Of a DNA stretch of 48,966 nt, positions 25,976-33,532 are shown piece after piece (the stretch's first letter is position 1; every line of letters begins with the position of its first letter). The stretch spans positions 1 through 48,966 of the forward strand of contig JACVRR010000002.1 in NCBI GenBank assembly GCA_014534345.1, written 5' to 3'. The notes under the pieces were generated by a model. It was not told the origin of the DNA and searched no databases. It saw only the letters and a list, made by a program, of their open reading frames with translations. The translations under genes and the position numbers were made by a program. This DNA is from Thermoleophilia bacterium (GTDB lineage Bacteria; Actinomycetota; Thermoleophilia; Gaiellales; Gaiellaceae).

Positions 25976-26626
25976 TCAACGTCCTGCGGGGCGGTCGTGG
26001 CGTGCAACTTCGTCGATGGCCGGCGTCCCTCGCGCGTGCGCGCGTAGCGCGCGCGAGGTGCCGGCACCCTCGGCGGCCGGACCGAGGGCCGCTCGCAGCG
26101 CGGTGGTCAGGTCCTCCCGCGCCACCGGCAACCCCGCCGCGACCAGTGTCCCCACCGCCGCGTTGACCATCGTCTCCACCTGGTCGAGCAGCCTCTGAAG
26201 GTCGCCCCCCTCCTGCTCCTTGCGGGTCTGCTCCTCGGCGAGCCGGCCCCACCCCTGCGACAGATACACCTCCACGGCCTTCGCCCTTCCAGCAGCAGCC
26301 GGCACCTGGAACGGCTGACGCTTCCCGCAGCCGGGGCAGCTCGCGTACTGCGTCGTCGTCTCGGCGAGGCAGGCCCGCAGCGACTTCCGCATCAGCTCGA
26401 CGTCCTCGACCGCCCACCGGCCGAGCAGGTCGCGGGGGTTCTTCGTTGGTCGAGTCTGGCTCGGCGGGTCCGCCGCGACCGGCGCGCGAGCAGGCGGATC
26501 GGGGTGGAGGACGTGGTACGAGCAGAAGATCGAGTCCGGCTCCGCGGGGCCGCGGCAGCCAGTCCCGTCGGCCAGCGCGGCCGTACACCGCCGCGCCTCC
26601 GTGATCTTCTTCTTCCGGCCGGCCAT
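25976..26626 (-). CDS. Cys-cluster protein, small-terminase-like features, 216 aa
   Basis: The start MAGRKKKITEARRCTAALADG continues through GCRGPAEPDSIFCSYH, a C-x8-C-x10-C-x2-H arrangement. N-termini of this type (RCTAxxKxGxxCxxxAxxGxxxCxxH) occur in actinophage small terminase-like and other phage DNA-binding proteins. A second zinc pair is CPGCGKRQPF. The stretch RAKAVEVYLSQGWGRLAEEQ resembles the conserved RxKAxExLLxxGYGxP segment of phage terminase small-subunit-like proteins. A helical, alanine-rich tail follows. I propose a DNA-binding, possibly packaging-related role at low certainty. Sixth gene of the operon, 41 nt after the zinc-ribbon peptide. Confidence 0.6.
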   Translation of the reverse strand: MAGRKKKITEARRCTAALADGTGCRGPAEPDSIFCSYHVLHPDPPARAPVAADPPSQTRPTKNPRDLLGRWAVEDVELMRKSLRACLAETTTQYASCPGCGKRQPFQVPAAAGRAKAVEVYLSQGWGRLAEEQTRKEQEGGDLQRLLDQVETMVNAAVGTLVAAGLPVAREDLTTALRAALGPAAEGAGTSRALRAHARGTPAIDEVARHDRPAGR

Positions 26627-26667
26627 CTAGTCGACACCGGCCACGCGCAGCGCGCGCGGCGAGCAGG

Positions 26668-26874
26668 TCATGCCCATCCCTCCCGCGCCATCCGGGCCGC
26701 CTCCCTGTTGCGCTCCCGGTCGCGGGCGAGGCTCGCGGAACGCCGCCGACGGCGAGGGGGGTCGTCGTCGATGCGAACCCCCGGCGGCTCCGGCCGGCCA
26801 TGCTCGGCGAAGCAGGCGGGGCAAGTGAGAAGCCCGCCCACGATGAAGGGCGTCTTGTGGAACGGACAAGGCAT
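26668..26874 (-). CDS. small zinc-ribbon protein, 68 aa
   Basis: ATG 26874 overlaps the stop of the upstream gene by one base (TGATG). The N-terminus MPCPFHKTPF plus LLTCPACFAEHG gives a Cys-x2-His / Cys-x2-Cys zinc-ribbon. The C-terminal half is basic (PPRRRRRSASLARDRERNREAARMAREGW) and probably binds nucleic acid. The track ORF adds 31 false residues from the neighbour. Function unknown. Confidence 0.65.
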   Translation of the reverse strand: MPCPFHKTPFIVGGLLTCPACFAEHGRPEPPGVRIDDDPPRRRRRSASLARDRERNREAARMAREGWA

Positions 26875-27944
26875 CAGTCGAGCGAGGTGGACCAGTCGAT
26901 GCGCTCGCGCCGCTCGTGGATCTGCTTGCGTGCCTCGGCGTCGCGGTCTTCCTGCGTCCGATGCCACTCCTCACGCTCGGCGCTCTCGCGTCCGCGCCGC
27001 TCGATCTCCGCTTGCTCCGCGTCGATCATGCCCTGGAGCGCGCTGCGGATCCCCTCCGCCGTCTCGTGGGCCGGCGGCGGAACCGCAAGCGGCACCGGCG
27101 GCGCCTCGGCCTTCTGCGCGAACAGCTCGGGGTTGTCCTCGGGACAGGACCTGTACCGGATCTCGTCGAGGAACATGTCTTTGAAGACGCGCTGGCGGGC
27201 GGCCCCTTCCTCGTTCCGCGCGTACTCGAACATCAGACGGATGGACTCCGGGTTGTCGTTCAGCCGCTGCGCGAAGCCGGCCGGGTCGTTCTGCTGGTGG
27301 GCGGCGACGAACTGCGTCACCCTCTCGGCGTACCGCTCCTGTAGCTCGGGCGGGACGCGGTCGAGCGCGGCATCCACCCTGCGCTGGAACTCCGCCCCCG
27401 CCGCCTGCTGCTCGGCGAGCTGCTGCTCGACCTGCTGCTGATGCTCCCAGGCGGCGCGCTCCTGGAAGTGCTGGACGGTCTCCGCGTAGTAGCGCTGAGC
27501 GCTCGCGGGATCCTCCTCGAACCACTCCTGGAGCATCGAGGTGAAGCGATCGTCGCTCGGGTCGTCGACGGCCGCGATCAGGCGGTCGAAGGCGTCTTCG
27601 GGATCCTCGCCGGCTGCGAGCTGGGCGCTGATGATTTCGACTGCCGCGTCCGCATCGAGGTCGTCGTACTCCTCGGCCTGGGCCTCCTCGGTCTCCTGGG
27701 CGCGGCGATCGGCTAGGCGGGCCGCGGCCTCGGTGGCGAGCTTCGCCCACGTCTCGGTCTCCGTCAGCTTGGGCTTCGGCGTCTGGGTCTCGATGCCGGT
27801 CGCCTGGGCGAACGCGCGGCGGAAGGCGCTGACCCCTTCCGACTCACCGGCCGGCTCGGGCGCGCCGGAGTCGCTCGTGGCCCCTGCGCCGCGCTCCGCC
27901 AGCGTCCGCGCGACCTCGGCGTGTTCACCGTAGTACTCGGTCAC
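26874..27944 (-). CDS. acidic, glutamine-rich coiled-coil protein, 356 aa
   Basis: GTG 27944 overlaps the preceding 39-aa ORF by 4 nt (GTGA). The protein is highly acidic and helical. DAAVEIISAQLAAGEDPEDAF and SMLQEWFEEDPASAQRYYAE are followed by a Gln-rich coiled coil (AWEHQQQVEQQLAEQQAAG) and a charged C-terminal helix (EREEWHRTQEDRDAEARKQ). Only one cysteine is visible and there is no membrane helix. Acidic, helical, Gln/Ala-rich composition is typical of phage scaffolding or assembly proteins, but also of many others. No homology recognised. It is the largest product of the operon. Confidence 0.65.
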   Translation of the reverse strand: MTEYYGEHAEVARTLAERGAGATSDSGAPEPAGESEGVSAFRRAFAQATGIETQTPKPKLTETETWAKLATEAAARLADRRAQETEEAQAEEYDDLDADAAVEIISAQLAAGEDPEDAFDRLIAAVDDPSDDRFTSMLQEWFEEDPASAQRYYAETVQHFQERAAWEHQQQVEQQLAEQQAAGAEFQRRVDAALDRVPPELQERYAERVTQFVAAHQQNDPAGFAQRLNDNPESIRLMFEYARNEEGAARQRVFKDMFLDEIRYRSCPEDNPELFAQKAEAPPVPLAVPPPAHETAEGIRSALQGMIDAEQAEIERRGRESAEREEWHRTQEDRDAEARKQIHERRERIDWSTSLD

Positions 27945-28060
27945 AGCTCCTCCTCGGGGTCGAGCAGGCCGGCGGCGATCAGGTCACCCCGGATCGCCCG
28001 CTGCTCCACCTCGTCCTGATCCTCGTCCAGCTCGAAGTCGGTGAGGATGAGGTCGCTCAC
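27941..28060 (-). CDS. small acidic peptide, 39 aa
   Basis: This frame is too short for the ORF track. GTG 28060 overlaps the stop of the 106-aa gene by 4 nt, and its own TGA overlaps the GTG of the 356-aa gene by 4 nt. The product SDLILTDFELDEDQDEVEQR then AIRGDLIAAGLLDPEEEL is acidic and helical. The double GTGA coupling on both sides is strong evidence of translation. It may only serve to couple its neighbours. Confidence 0.6.
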   Translation of the reverse strand: MSDLILTDFELDEDQDEVEQRAIRGDLIAAGLLDPEEEL

Positions 28061-28377
28061 GGCTCGCGGGTCACGATCTCGGGCAAGCGGCTCTCGCGGC
28101 CGATCTGCTCCCGCTCGTAGTCCTGGATCTGCTGGCCGAGACGTCCGACGTCATCAGCCTGCAAGCTCACCCGCTGGCCGAGATGCTCGAACCACTTCTC
28201 GGCGAGGAAGTTCGAGGCGAGCTGGTGGACGAGCCAGCCGTTCGGCTCGACCTCTGCGCGCAGGTCGTCGAGCGCGAGCGCGTCCACCTTGCGGCGCAGC
28301 TCCCGCTCCTTGCGCTCCATCTCGCGGCGCGCGACTTCGGCGAGCCGCAACTCCTCCTGGGCGTGCTTCGTGTTCAT
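28057..28377 (-). CDS. coiled-coil hypothetical protein, 106 aa
   Basis: ATG 28377 overlaps the stop of the first operon gene by 4 nt (ATGA). The N-terminal 45 residues are a charged coiled coil (AQEELRLAEVARREMERKERELRRK). NGWLVHQLASNFLAEKWFEHLGQRV and a Gln-rich helix follow. No known domain. It may bind the acidic operon proteins or DNA. Confidence 0.65.
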   Translation of the reverse strand: MNTKHAQEELRLAEVARREMERKERELRRKVDALALDDLRAEVEPNGWLVHQLASNFLAEKWFEHLGQRVSLQADDVGRLGQQIQDYEREQIGRESRLPEIVTREP

Positions 28378-28592
28378 CGCTTCCCCTCGGCCGCGTACGC
28401 GGCCTCGATCTGTTCGGCGACCCGCGGCCGGCGCCGCAGGTTGCGGTTGACGTGGTCGTGGATCGCGAGCCGGATCTCCGCATTCGTGCTGCGCTCGTTG
28501 CGCGCGGCGACCGTTGCGATCGCGCGCCGCAGTTCAGGCGTCAGTTTCAGGTGTAGCCGTTGCGAGAGAGCGGCGGTTTTCCGGGGCATCAT
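28374..28592 (-). CDS. Arc/ribbon-helix-helix-like DNA-binding protein, 72 aa
   Basis: The first gene of the operon. MPRKTAALSQRLHLKLTPELRRAIATVAARNERSTNAEIRLAIHDHVNRNL shows the basic start, a short strand (QRLHLKLTPEL) and two helices of the ribbon-helix-helix fold. The turn RNERSTNAEIRLAI matches Arc/MetJ-type RSxNxEI. These proteins bind short operator repeats as dimers. Direct repeats lie 67-106 nt upstream of its start (28659-28698) and an iteron-like array lies further upstream. I infer it represses its own operon and possibly the replication genes. Confidence 0.75.
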   Translation of the reverse strand: MMPRKTAALSQRLHLKLTPELRRAIATVAARNERSTNAEIRLAIHDHVNRNLRRRPRVAEQIEAAYAAEGKR

Positions 28593-28658
28593 GCATCCGA
28601 GGTTAGCAGGGCCATCGGACGGACTGGTGGTGCATCATGGGTGCCTTCTTGCTTCCGG

Positions 28659-28698
28659 AGATACGGGGACGCATTTCGAAGATACGGGTACGTACTTC
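28659..28698. repeat. two 19-bp direct repeats, candidate operator
   Basis: AGATACGGGGACGCATTTC (28659-28677) and AGATACGGGTACGTACTTC (28680-28698) match at 16 of 19 positions and start exactly 21 bp, two helical turns, apart. They are 67-106 nt upstream of the ribbon-helix-helix gene. A regulator binding both sites on one DNA face is likely. Confidence 0.6.
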
Positions 28699-29010
28699 CA
28701 CGCAACGGGGATTTGGACCCGATCGAACACTCGCCGCTCGACGACGAGGAACGGCGAGCGGGCGGGCAGCCAGGCAGGTCCGCAAGCAGTGGCCCGAGTC
28801 GACGATGGGATCTCAGCAAGCGAGCGAGAAGGCCGCGGAAGTGTGGCCCGCAGACAGTCCACGATCGGCTCCGAGCAAGCAGGCGAGCGGCAGGCAAGGG
28901 GCGCGGGGCCGCGAGGCGCCCCGCGCTCAGGAAGTCAAGAACGCGGCCTGTCTCCGGTGTCGAGCGGAGCGCGCCTCGCGCGCGCAGCGTTGACCCGGCT
29001 CGCTGGTACA

Positions 29011-29117
29011 GGACACCCGACAACACACAGAGGACACCCGACAACCAACCACAAACGTGGAGGACACCCGAACGCCTAACGGGTGTCCTCTTGTCGGGTG
29101 TCCCCTATCGGGTGTCC
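29011..29117. repeat. iteron-like array of GGACACCCGA, three direct and three inverted copies
   Basis: Copies of GGACACCCGA start at 29011, 29032 and 29062. Inverted copies (TCGGGTGTCC) are at 29079 (one mismatch), 29094 and 29108. Copies 3 and 4 form a dyad: GAGGACACCCG, a short centre, CGGGTGTCCTC. A comparatively A-rich stretch (CAACCAACCACAAACG) lies between copies 2 and 3. The arrangement of iterons with a central dyad and inverted flank is typical of Rep/initiator or repressor binding at an origin. Confidence 0.75.
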
Positions 29118-29378
29118 CCGTTGGATCATGCTCTGGATCGGTGGCTGGATTTCCTGCCGGTTCTGCCCGCGATCTTGGCGCGAGTCCGTCATCAACCCGT
29201 GCTACGGTTGGCTCGTCTCGTCGCGTTCGTCGCCACGGGCCAACCGCTGCACCGAGCCGCCTGCGGGCGGCTCGCGTGCGTCTGAGGATCGTGGTCATGG
29301 CGGCCGACCGGTGGTGGTCATGTCGGCCGACGCCCCGGCTAGGGTCTCGCTCATGCGGCTGGCCACGACGCACGCGGC

Positions 29379-29978
29379 ATGGCTCCTCGCACGCTGATCT
29401 CGGTCGACGCCGAGGGGCGGCTGGTGGACGTCCCCTGCCCCGAGGGCTGGCAGCCGAGCGGGCCGACGATCAGCGCGGCCGACTTCGCCATCCCCGAGGG
29501 CTGGCAGGCTGCCCAGCTGACCTCCAGCCAGGGCGCGGGGACGCCTCCCGCACATCTTCCTAACACGCCGTCGCCCGTCGAGCAGCTCCCCGACGATCAG
29601 CGGCCGGCTGACTACTGGGTGAGCCTGGAGCGCGGCTTCGTCGAACACGCGCTCGAACGCGCGGCGTACCTCCGCGACGAAGCCGACGTCGTCGAGTGGT
29701 ACAACGACCTCCTCGGACTTCCCGCCGATCAGGCGCGCGTCCATGCCCGCGCGCTCCGCACGGAGGCGCGGATGTGGGCAGAGGCCGCTCGCCCGCGTCT
29801 CCCGACCACGGTCGGCCTCGGACTCCGCGTCAGCGGCATCGCACCTGTCCGGCGGCTCACGCGCGGCCGGCGGCTTCGGCCCGTCGCTCGCCGGGTCGCC
29901 CGGCGGCCGTCTCGCGGCTCGCCGTCGCGCGGCGACCCCTCACCATCAGAACCTGACCTAGCCCGGAGGGCGGCGTGA
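29379..29978 (+). CDS. hypothetical protein upstream of primase-polymerase, 199 aa
   Basis: ATG 29379. The first 50 residues carry a repeated phrase, CPEGWQPSGPTISAADF and IPEGWQAAQL. A helical middle (DYWVSLERGFVEHALERAAYLRDEADVVEWYNDLL and DQARVHARALRTEARMWAEA) follows. The tail after residue 145 is arginine/serine/proline-rich and disordered, suited to nucleic acid binding. The stop overlaps the primase-polymerase GTG by 4 nt. It may be a replication accessory or initiator binding the iterons just upstream. No family recognised. Confidence 0.65.
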   Translation: MAPRTLISVDAEGRLVDVPCPEGWQPSGPTISAADFAIPEGWQAAQLTSSQGAGTPPAHLPNTPSPVEQLPDDQRPADYWVSLERGFVEHALERAAYLRDEADVVEWYNDLLGLPADQARVHARALRTEARMWAEAARPRLPTTVGLGLRVSGIAPVRRLTRGRRLRPVARRVARRPSRGSPSRGDPSPSEPDLARRAA

Positions 29979-31231
29979 CCGTCGCCGCCCTGTCCTCTCT
30001 CGGCGAGGCTGCGCTCGACGGCGCGCGCGAGGGGCTGCGCGTCCTCGCGCTCGGCGACCTCAGCAAGAAGCCGAGGGCGGAGAGCGGCGGCGTCAACGAC
30101 TCCACGACGGACGAGCAGACGATCCGCGACTGGTGGTCGCGGTCGCCCGACGCGAACGTCGCGATTGCGACGGGCCGCTACGGGGACCGCTGGCTGGTCG
30201 GGATCGACCTCGATGGCGACGAGGGTTTCCACTCGCTTGCCTCGCTCGCGACGGTTGCCGGCATCGGCCGAGAGGAGGTTCGCCGCGCGCTCGCGACCCG
30301 ACGCGTACGGACGCCGCGAGGTGGCGCTCACCTCTACTACTGGTCGGGCGCCGAGATCCGCAACTCGCAGCGCAAGATCGCGCCAGGGATCGACGTCCGC
30401 GGGGTCGGCGGTTACCTCGTCGCACCGCCGAGTCGGCTGCCCGACGGCGAGTACCTCTGGAGCGGGACCAAGGAGATCGCCGAGCTGCCGAAGTGGCTGC
30501 TGGACGCGCTCCTCACGGCCAACGTCCCGGCGCCCATCCGCCGGGACCTCGCGGCGGTACTCCCGCCGGTGGGACGGGCGGACGGCGTCCTGTCGAAGGA
30601 GGAGCTGATCGCCTTCGACCGCGACGAGGCGTGTCTGCGCAGCCTGGTCGGCGTCTGCAACGGCTGCTACGGCGCGTCGCTCTCGCTCGACGGCCCCTTC
30701 GCGGCCCTGCACCGCCCGTCGAACGACCTCTCGGCGGAATTCTGGAAGGACGAGGGCGGCTTCTGGGTCTACCGCGATCGCTCGCCGCGGGCGCTGTTCC
30801 CGAAGCTCGCGCTGCCGCAGTTGTTCGCCGCCGTCGTCGCCGGCAAGTTCGACCGCGACCGGCCTCCGAAGGGCGGCGCCCTCGTCGAGTGGCGCTACCG
30901 CCTGCTCGTGGAGACGGGCTACCGGACCACGCGTCCGGTCGAGCTTCCGCCGACGCCAGACCTGAGCGAGCTGGAGCGGGAGGTGCTGGAGGGCTTCGCC
31001 TACCTGCTCGCGGTCAAGCAGAACCTCAACGACCCGCAGTCCTTCACGGCGCGGAACGCCGCCGAGTGGATCGGCAAGGGCGCGGCCTGGAGGCGGGTCA
31101 GCACCGCGCTCCACTCGCTGACGAAGAAGGGCTACCTCCGGGTCGCCGAGCAGCGGTCGACGCCGTTCAAAAAGCCGAACGGTGAGCCGATCCTCACGCC
31201 GTTCTACGTGCTGCCGGCGGGGTGGGCGTGA
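29975..31231 (+). CDS. bifunctional primase-polymerase (PrimPol, AEP superfamily)
   Basis: 418 aa from GTG 29975. The N-terminal domain has DWWSRSPDANVAIATG (52-67) and LVGIDLDGDEG with metal-binding Asp78 and Asp80. TPRGGAHLYY (113-122) and APGIDVRGVGGYLVAPPS, with the third Asp about 140, complete the set. These are the full catalytic motifs of the plasmid/phage-type primase-polymerase domain. The C-terminal part (about 310-418) is helical with a winged-HTH-like end (FTARNAAEWIGKGAAWRRVSTALHSL). There is no helicase domain. Enzymes of this kind prime and copy mobile-element DNA. GTGA overlaps join it to the genes before and after, giving one rightward operon next to the iterons. Confidence 0.9.
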   Translation: MTVAALSSLGEAALDGAREGLRVLALGDLSKKPRAESGGVNDSTTDEQTIRDWWSRSPDANVAIATGRYGDRWLVGIDLDGDEGFHSLASLATVAGIGREEVRRALATRRVRTPRGGAHLYYWSGAEIRNSQRKIAPGIDVRGVGGYLVAPPSRLPDGEYLWSGTKEIAELPKWLLDALLTANVPAPIRRDLAAVLPPVGRADGVLSKEELIAFDRDEACLRSLVGVCNGCYGASLSLDGPFAALHRPSNDLSAEFWKDEGGFWVYRDRSPRALFPKLALPQLFAAVVAGKFDRDRPPKGGALVEWRYRLLVETGYRTTRPVELPPTPDLSELEREVLEGFAYLLAVKQNLNDPQSFTARNAAEWIGKGAAWRRVSTALHSLTKKGYLRVAEQRSTPFKKPNGEPILTPFYVLPAGWA

Positions 31232-31488
31232 GCGAGTTCGCGCTTGTCGTCCCGCCCGAGCTGTACGAGCGGCTCGTGGCCGACGTCACCGCGCGCATCG
31301 CCGCCGAGCGGGCCGCCGCCGACCGGCCCGAGTTCCTGACCGTTCCGGAGACGGCCGAGCTGCTCCGCTGCTCGCGGCAGCGGGTCGACAACCTGCTTTC
31401 GGCGGGACGGTTGCCCAGGGTGAAGGACGGCGGGCGGACGCTGATCCGGCGGGCCGACCTCGACGCCTACCTTGACAAGGGGTCCTAA
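31228..31488 (+). CDS. excisionase-like helix-turn-helix protein
   Basis: 86 aa from GTG 31228, overlapping the primase-polymerase stop by 4 nt; the track's GTG 31222 is also possible. The N-terminal half is a helix (PPELYERLVADVTARIAAERA). The C-terminal half is the MerR/excisionase HTH: EFLTVPETAELLRCSRQRVDNLLSAGRLPRVKDGGRTLIRRADLDAYL. Such proteins bend DNA at att arms to favour excision or act as small transcription regulators. Location directly before the integrase supports the excision role. Confidence 0.85.
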   Translation: MSEFALVVPPELYERLVADVTARIAAERAAADRPEFLTVPETAELLRCSRQRVDNLLSAGRLPRVKDGGRTLIRRADLDAYLDKGS

Positions 31489-31561
31489 GATGGAGTCGAC
31501 AGACGTAAGCGGGCCGGCGGTGCGCGAACACCCCGGCCCCGGCACGAAAGGAGTGTCTTCC

Positions 31562-32854
31562 GTGCGGAGCGAGACTAGTCGCTCGACGGGTCCGTCGAGC
31601 AGGAAGCTCGAACGGACAGACCATCCGGGGATCTACAAGCGGGGCGGCAGCTACGTCGTCGTCTACCGCGACCCGCAGGGCAGGCAGAAGAAGAAGGCCG
31701 CCCGGACGCTCCGGCAGGCCCTCGACCTGAAGGCGACGCTACGCGCGGACGTCGTGCGGGGCGAGTACCGGGCGGTCAGCCAGACCACCTTCACCGACTA
31801 CGCGAAGGTCTGGATCGACACCTACCGCGGGCGTACCTCGCGCGGGATCAGGGCCAAGACGCTCGCCGACTACCGCCGGCAGCTCGGCCTCGACGTGAAC
31901 GGCGAGCCTCTCGGCGACGGGGCCGTCGCGTTCTTCGGGCGGAAGCGGCTGGCCGAGATCGAGCCGAGCGACGTCAAGCGGTACGCCAAGCAGGTCGCGG
32001 ACAGGGGGGTTAGTCAGAACACCGTGCGGCTTGCACTCGCCCCGGTCAAGGCGTTGCTCGCCGACGCGTTCGAGGAGGGCGTGATTCGGTCCAACCCGGC
32101 GGCGAGGGTGCGAATCGCGCAGCCGGCCCCCCTCGTCGAGGTTGATGACGACGAAGAGCAGCAGGCGAAGGCGTGGACGCGGGAGGAGCTGCGGAAGCTC
32201 CTGGATGAGGTCCCGGCCAACTGGCGGCTGCTGGTCGAGCTGCTCGCCGGCGCTGGCCTTCGCGTCAGCGAGGCGATTCCGCTCCGTTGGAAGGATCTCG
32301 ACCTCGGTAGGCGGCGGGTCAGGGTGCGGCGCTCGATGGTCGACGGCGTGATCGGCAAGCCGAAGACGGAGTACGGTCGTCGCGACGTCCCCCTCTCCCC
32401 CGCCCTCGCCCGCCGGCTGTGGGAGGAGCGGAAGCGGGCCGGCGAGGGGCGGGATGACGCGCTCGTCTTCGCCGACCGGACGGGCAAGGCCGTGGCGTAC
32501 AACGCGCTACGTCGCGCGCTCAAGAAGGCGAGTGAGCGGGCGGGCGTCCCGTGGCTCGGCGTCCATGCACTTCGCCACACCGCCGCCTCGCTCCTGTTCG
32601 CCGAGGGGTGGAACGCGGCCCAGGTGCAGCACTTCCTCGGCCACCACTCGGCCGCCTTCACCCTGGCGACGTACATTCACTTGCTCGACCACGACCTGCC
32701 CGAGCCGCTGGCCGTCGACTCCATCCTCGACCCCGAGGGGGGCAACGCGGGGGCAACGAGAGGGGTTGAGACGGCCGGAGAGACGGCCGGAGACCCGGTC
32801 GAGCAGCAGGACGGCGAAACCCGCTTGGTTCCTCGGATTGCAGCGGAGGCGTGA
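31562..32854 (+). CDS. tyrosine-family site-specific integrase
   Basis: 430 aa from GTG 31562, chosen because AAAGGAG lies 8 nt upstream; ATG 31490 and TTG 31472 are in-frame alternatives. The N-terminal arm-binding domain contains IYKRGGSYVVVYRDPQGRQKKK. The core-binding domain covers about 70-190. The catalytic domain has Arg in GAGLRVSEAIPLRW (about 235), HALRHTAAS (about 335-343), LGHHS, and the nucleophile Tyr in ATYIHLLDHD (about 370). All active residues are present. It recombines the 56-bp tRNA-Leu core. The sequence near its 3' end also forms a tandem GGGGGCAAC motif. The right attachment core starts 22 nt after the stop. Confidence 0.95.
   Translation: MRSETSRSTGPSSRKLERTDHPGIYKRGGSYVVVYRDPQGRQKKKAARTLRQALDLKATLRADVVRGEYRAVSQTTFTDYAKVWIDTYRGRTSRGIRAKTLADYRRQLGLDVNGEPLGDGAVAFFGRKRLAEIEPSDVKRYAKQVADRGVSQNTVRLALAPVKALLADAFEEGVIRSNPAARVRIAQPAPLVEVDDDEEQQAKAWTREELRKLLDEVPANWRLLVELLAGAGLRVSEAIPLRWKDLDLGRRRVRVRRSMVDGVIGKPKTEYGRRDVPLSPALARRLWEERKRAGEGRDDALVFADRTGKAVAYNALRRALKKASERAGVPWLGVHALRHTAASLLFAEGWNAAQVQHFLGHHSAAFTLATYIHLLDHDLPEPLAVDSILDPEGGNAGATRGVETAGETAGDPVEQQDGETRLVPRIAAEA
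32738..32757. repeat. tandem GGGGGCAAC motif, candidate integrase arm site (right)
   Basis: Two copies, 32738-32746 and 32749-32757, lie inside the integrase 3' coding part, where they encode GGNAGAT. The 11-bp spacing matches the inverted pair at 25515-25534 and is close to the 12-bp left pair at 17055. Confidence 0.4.
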
Positions 32855-32876
32855 GCTACCAGGAGACGCCTGGAGG

Positions 32877-32932
32877 GACTTAAAATCGGGTGTCCGCGAG
32901 GACGTGAGGGTTCGATCCCCTCCCCCGGCATC
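32877..32932 (+). repeat. attR core (tRNA-Leu 3' copy)
   Basis: Right copy of the 56-bp core, GACTTAAAATCGGGTG to CCCCCGGCATC, with C instead of T at 32917. The 5' half of a tRNA is absent, so it is not a tRNA gene. Chromosomal genes resume beyond it. Confidence 0.95.
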
Positions 32933-33121
32933 GCGCCGTCGAGTCCGGCGCCGGCGTCTCACGCCGGGCACGTGCGACTCGCCCTTGCGCGGGCGCCATG
33001 ACGACTTGCCGGCGCTGGCATGGCGGCGTCCGCGCGGCGCGGAACGCGCTCACGCACGCGCAGCTGTCGCGAGCGTCGTGCCGGACCTCCGCCGCGGCTC
33101 GCGGGCGGTCGTCCGCAGTGG

Positions 33122-33475
33122 CTAGCGGTCGTCGGCGCGCGGATCCGACTCGGCCGCGACCTCGGCCGCCGGGCCGGTCTTCTCGACGATCCAGTACCCG
33201 TCGTGCTTCTCGACCACCGCCTCGATCTCGGGATCGACGTGCTCCGGCTTGACGAAGAACCGCGTCCGGTGCGAGCGCACTCGCTCGTACTCCGGCGCTG
33301 GCAACGCGATCGCCTCTGTGCAGCCGCTGTCGGCGCACTCGCACACCCACTCGTCCACGGGCTCCGCGACGCTGAACCCCTCGCTGATCTCCCGCACGCG
33401 CTCGTTCACGTCGCGGAACAAGGTCTCCGCCAGCGCGGCGCTCGCCTGACGCTCCTCCTCGCGGCCTGTGCTCAT
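33122..33475 (-). CDS. conserved small hypothetical protein, 117 aa
   Basis: ATG 33475. A helix-rich start (AALAETLFRDVNERVREISEGF) precedes a cysteine pair segment VDEWVCECADSGCTEAIAL. EYERVRSHRTRFFVKPEHVDPEIEAVVEKHDGYWIVEK follows. The C-x-C...C pattern and FRxVNERI...FVVxPGHxxPxxExV are typical of a short protein common in actinobacterial genomes. Metal binding is possible. Function is unknown. It is the first gene to the right of the element. Confidence 0.75.
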   Translation of the reverse strand: MSTGREEERQASAALAETLFRDVNERVREISEGFSVAEPVDEWVCECADSGCTEAIALPAPEYERVRSHRTRFFVKPEHVDPEIEAVVEKHDGYWIVEKTGPAAEVAAESDPRADDR

Positions 33476-33532
33476 CGTCCTCGCTCCTGGGGTCGGGGGC
33501 GACGGTCGGCGCGCTCTGCGCGCCTCGCGTCC

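Larger units (their letters stand above)
28593..29378. promoter_or_regulatory. divergent control/origin region of the element
   Basis: 786 nt between the ribbon-helix-helix operon (leftward) and the 199-aa gene plus primase-polymerase (rightward). It holds a pair of 19-bp direct repeats and an array of six copies of GGACACCCGA, both listed separately. ORFs across it are repeat-derived noise. Position next to a primase-polymerase makes it the best candidate for the replication origin and for the operator of the element. Confidence 0.65.

Noticed and set aside
29011-29117. CRISPR array
   Set aside because: The repeats are only about 10 bp, spacings vary from 14 to 30, and half of the copies are inverted. 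There are no cas genes. It fits iterons or operators.
28560-29285. ORFs across the divergent control region
   Set aside because: They are low-complexity and driven by the repeats, with conflicting frames on both strands and no ribosome site. The region is better explained as regulatory DNA.
32877-32930. second tRNA-Leu gene
   Set aside because: Only the 3' 54 bases are present; the 5' acceptor strand and D-arm are missing. It is the attR core.
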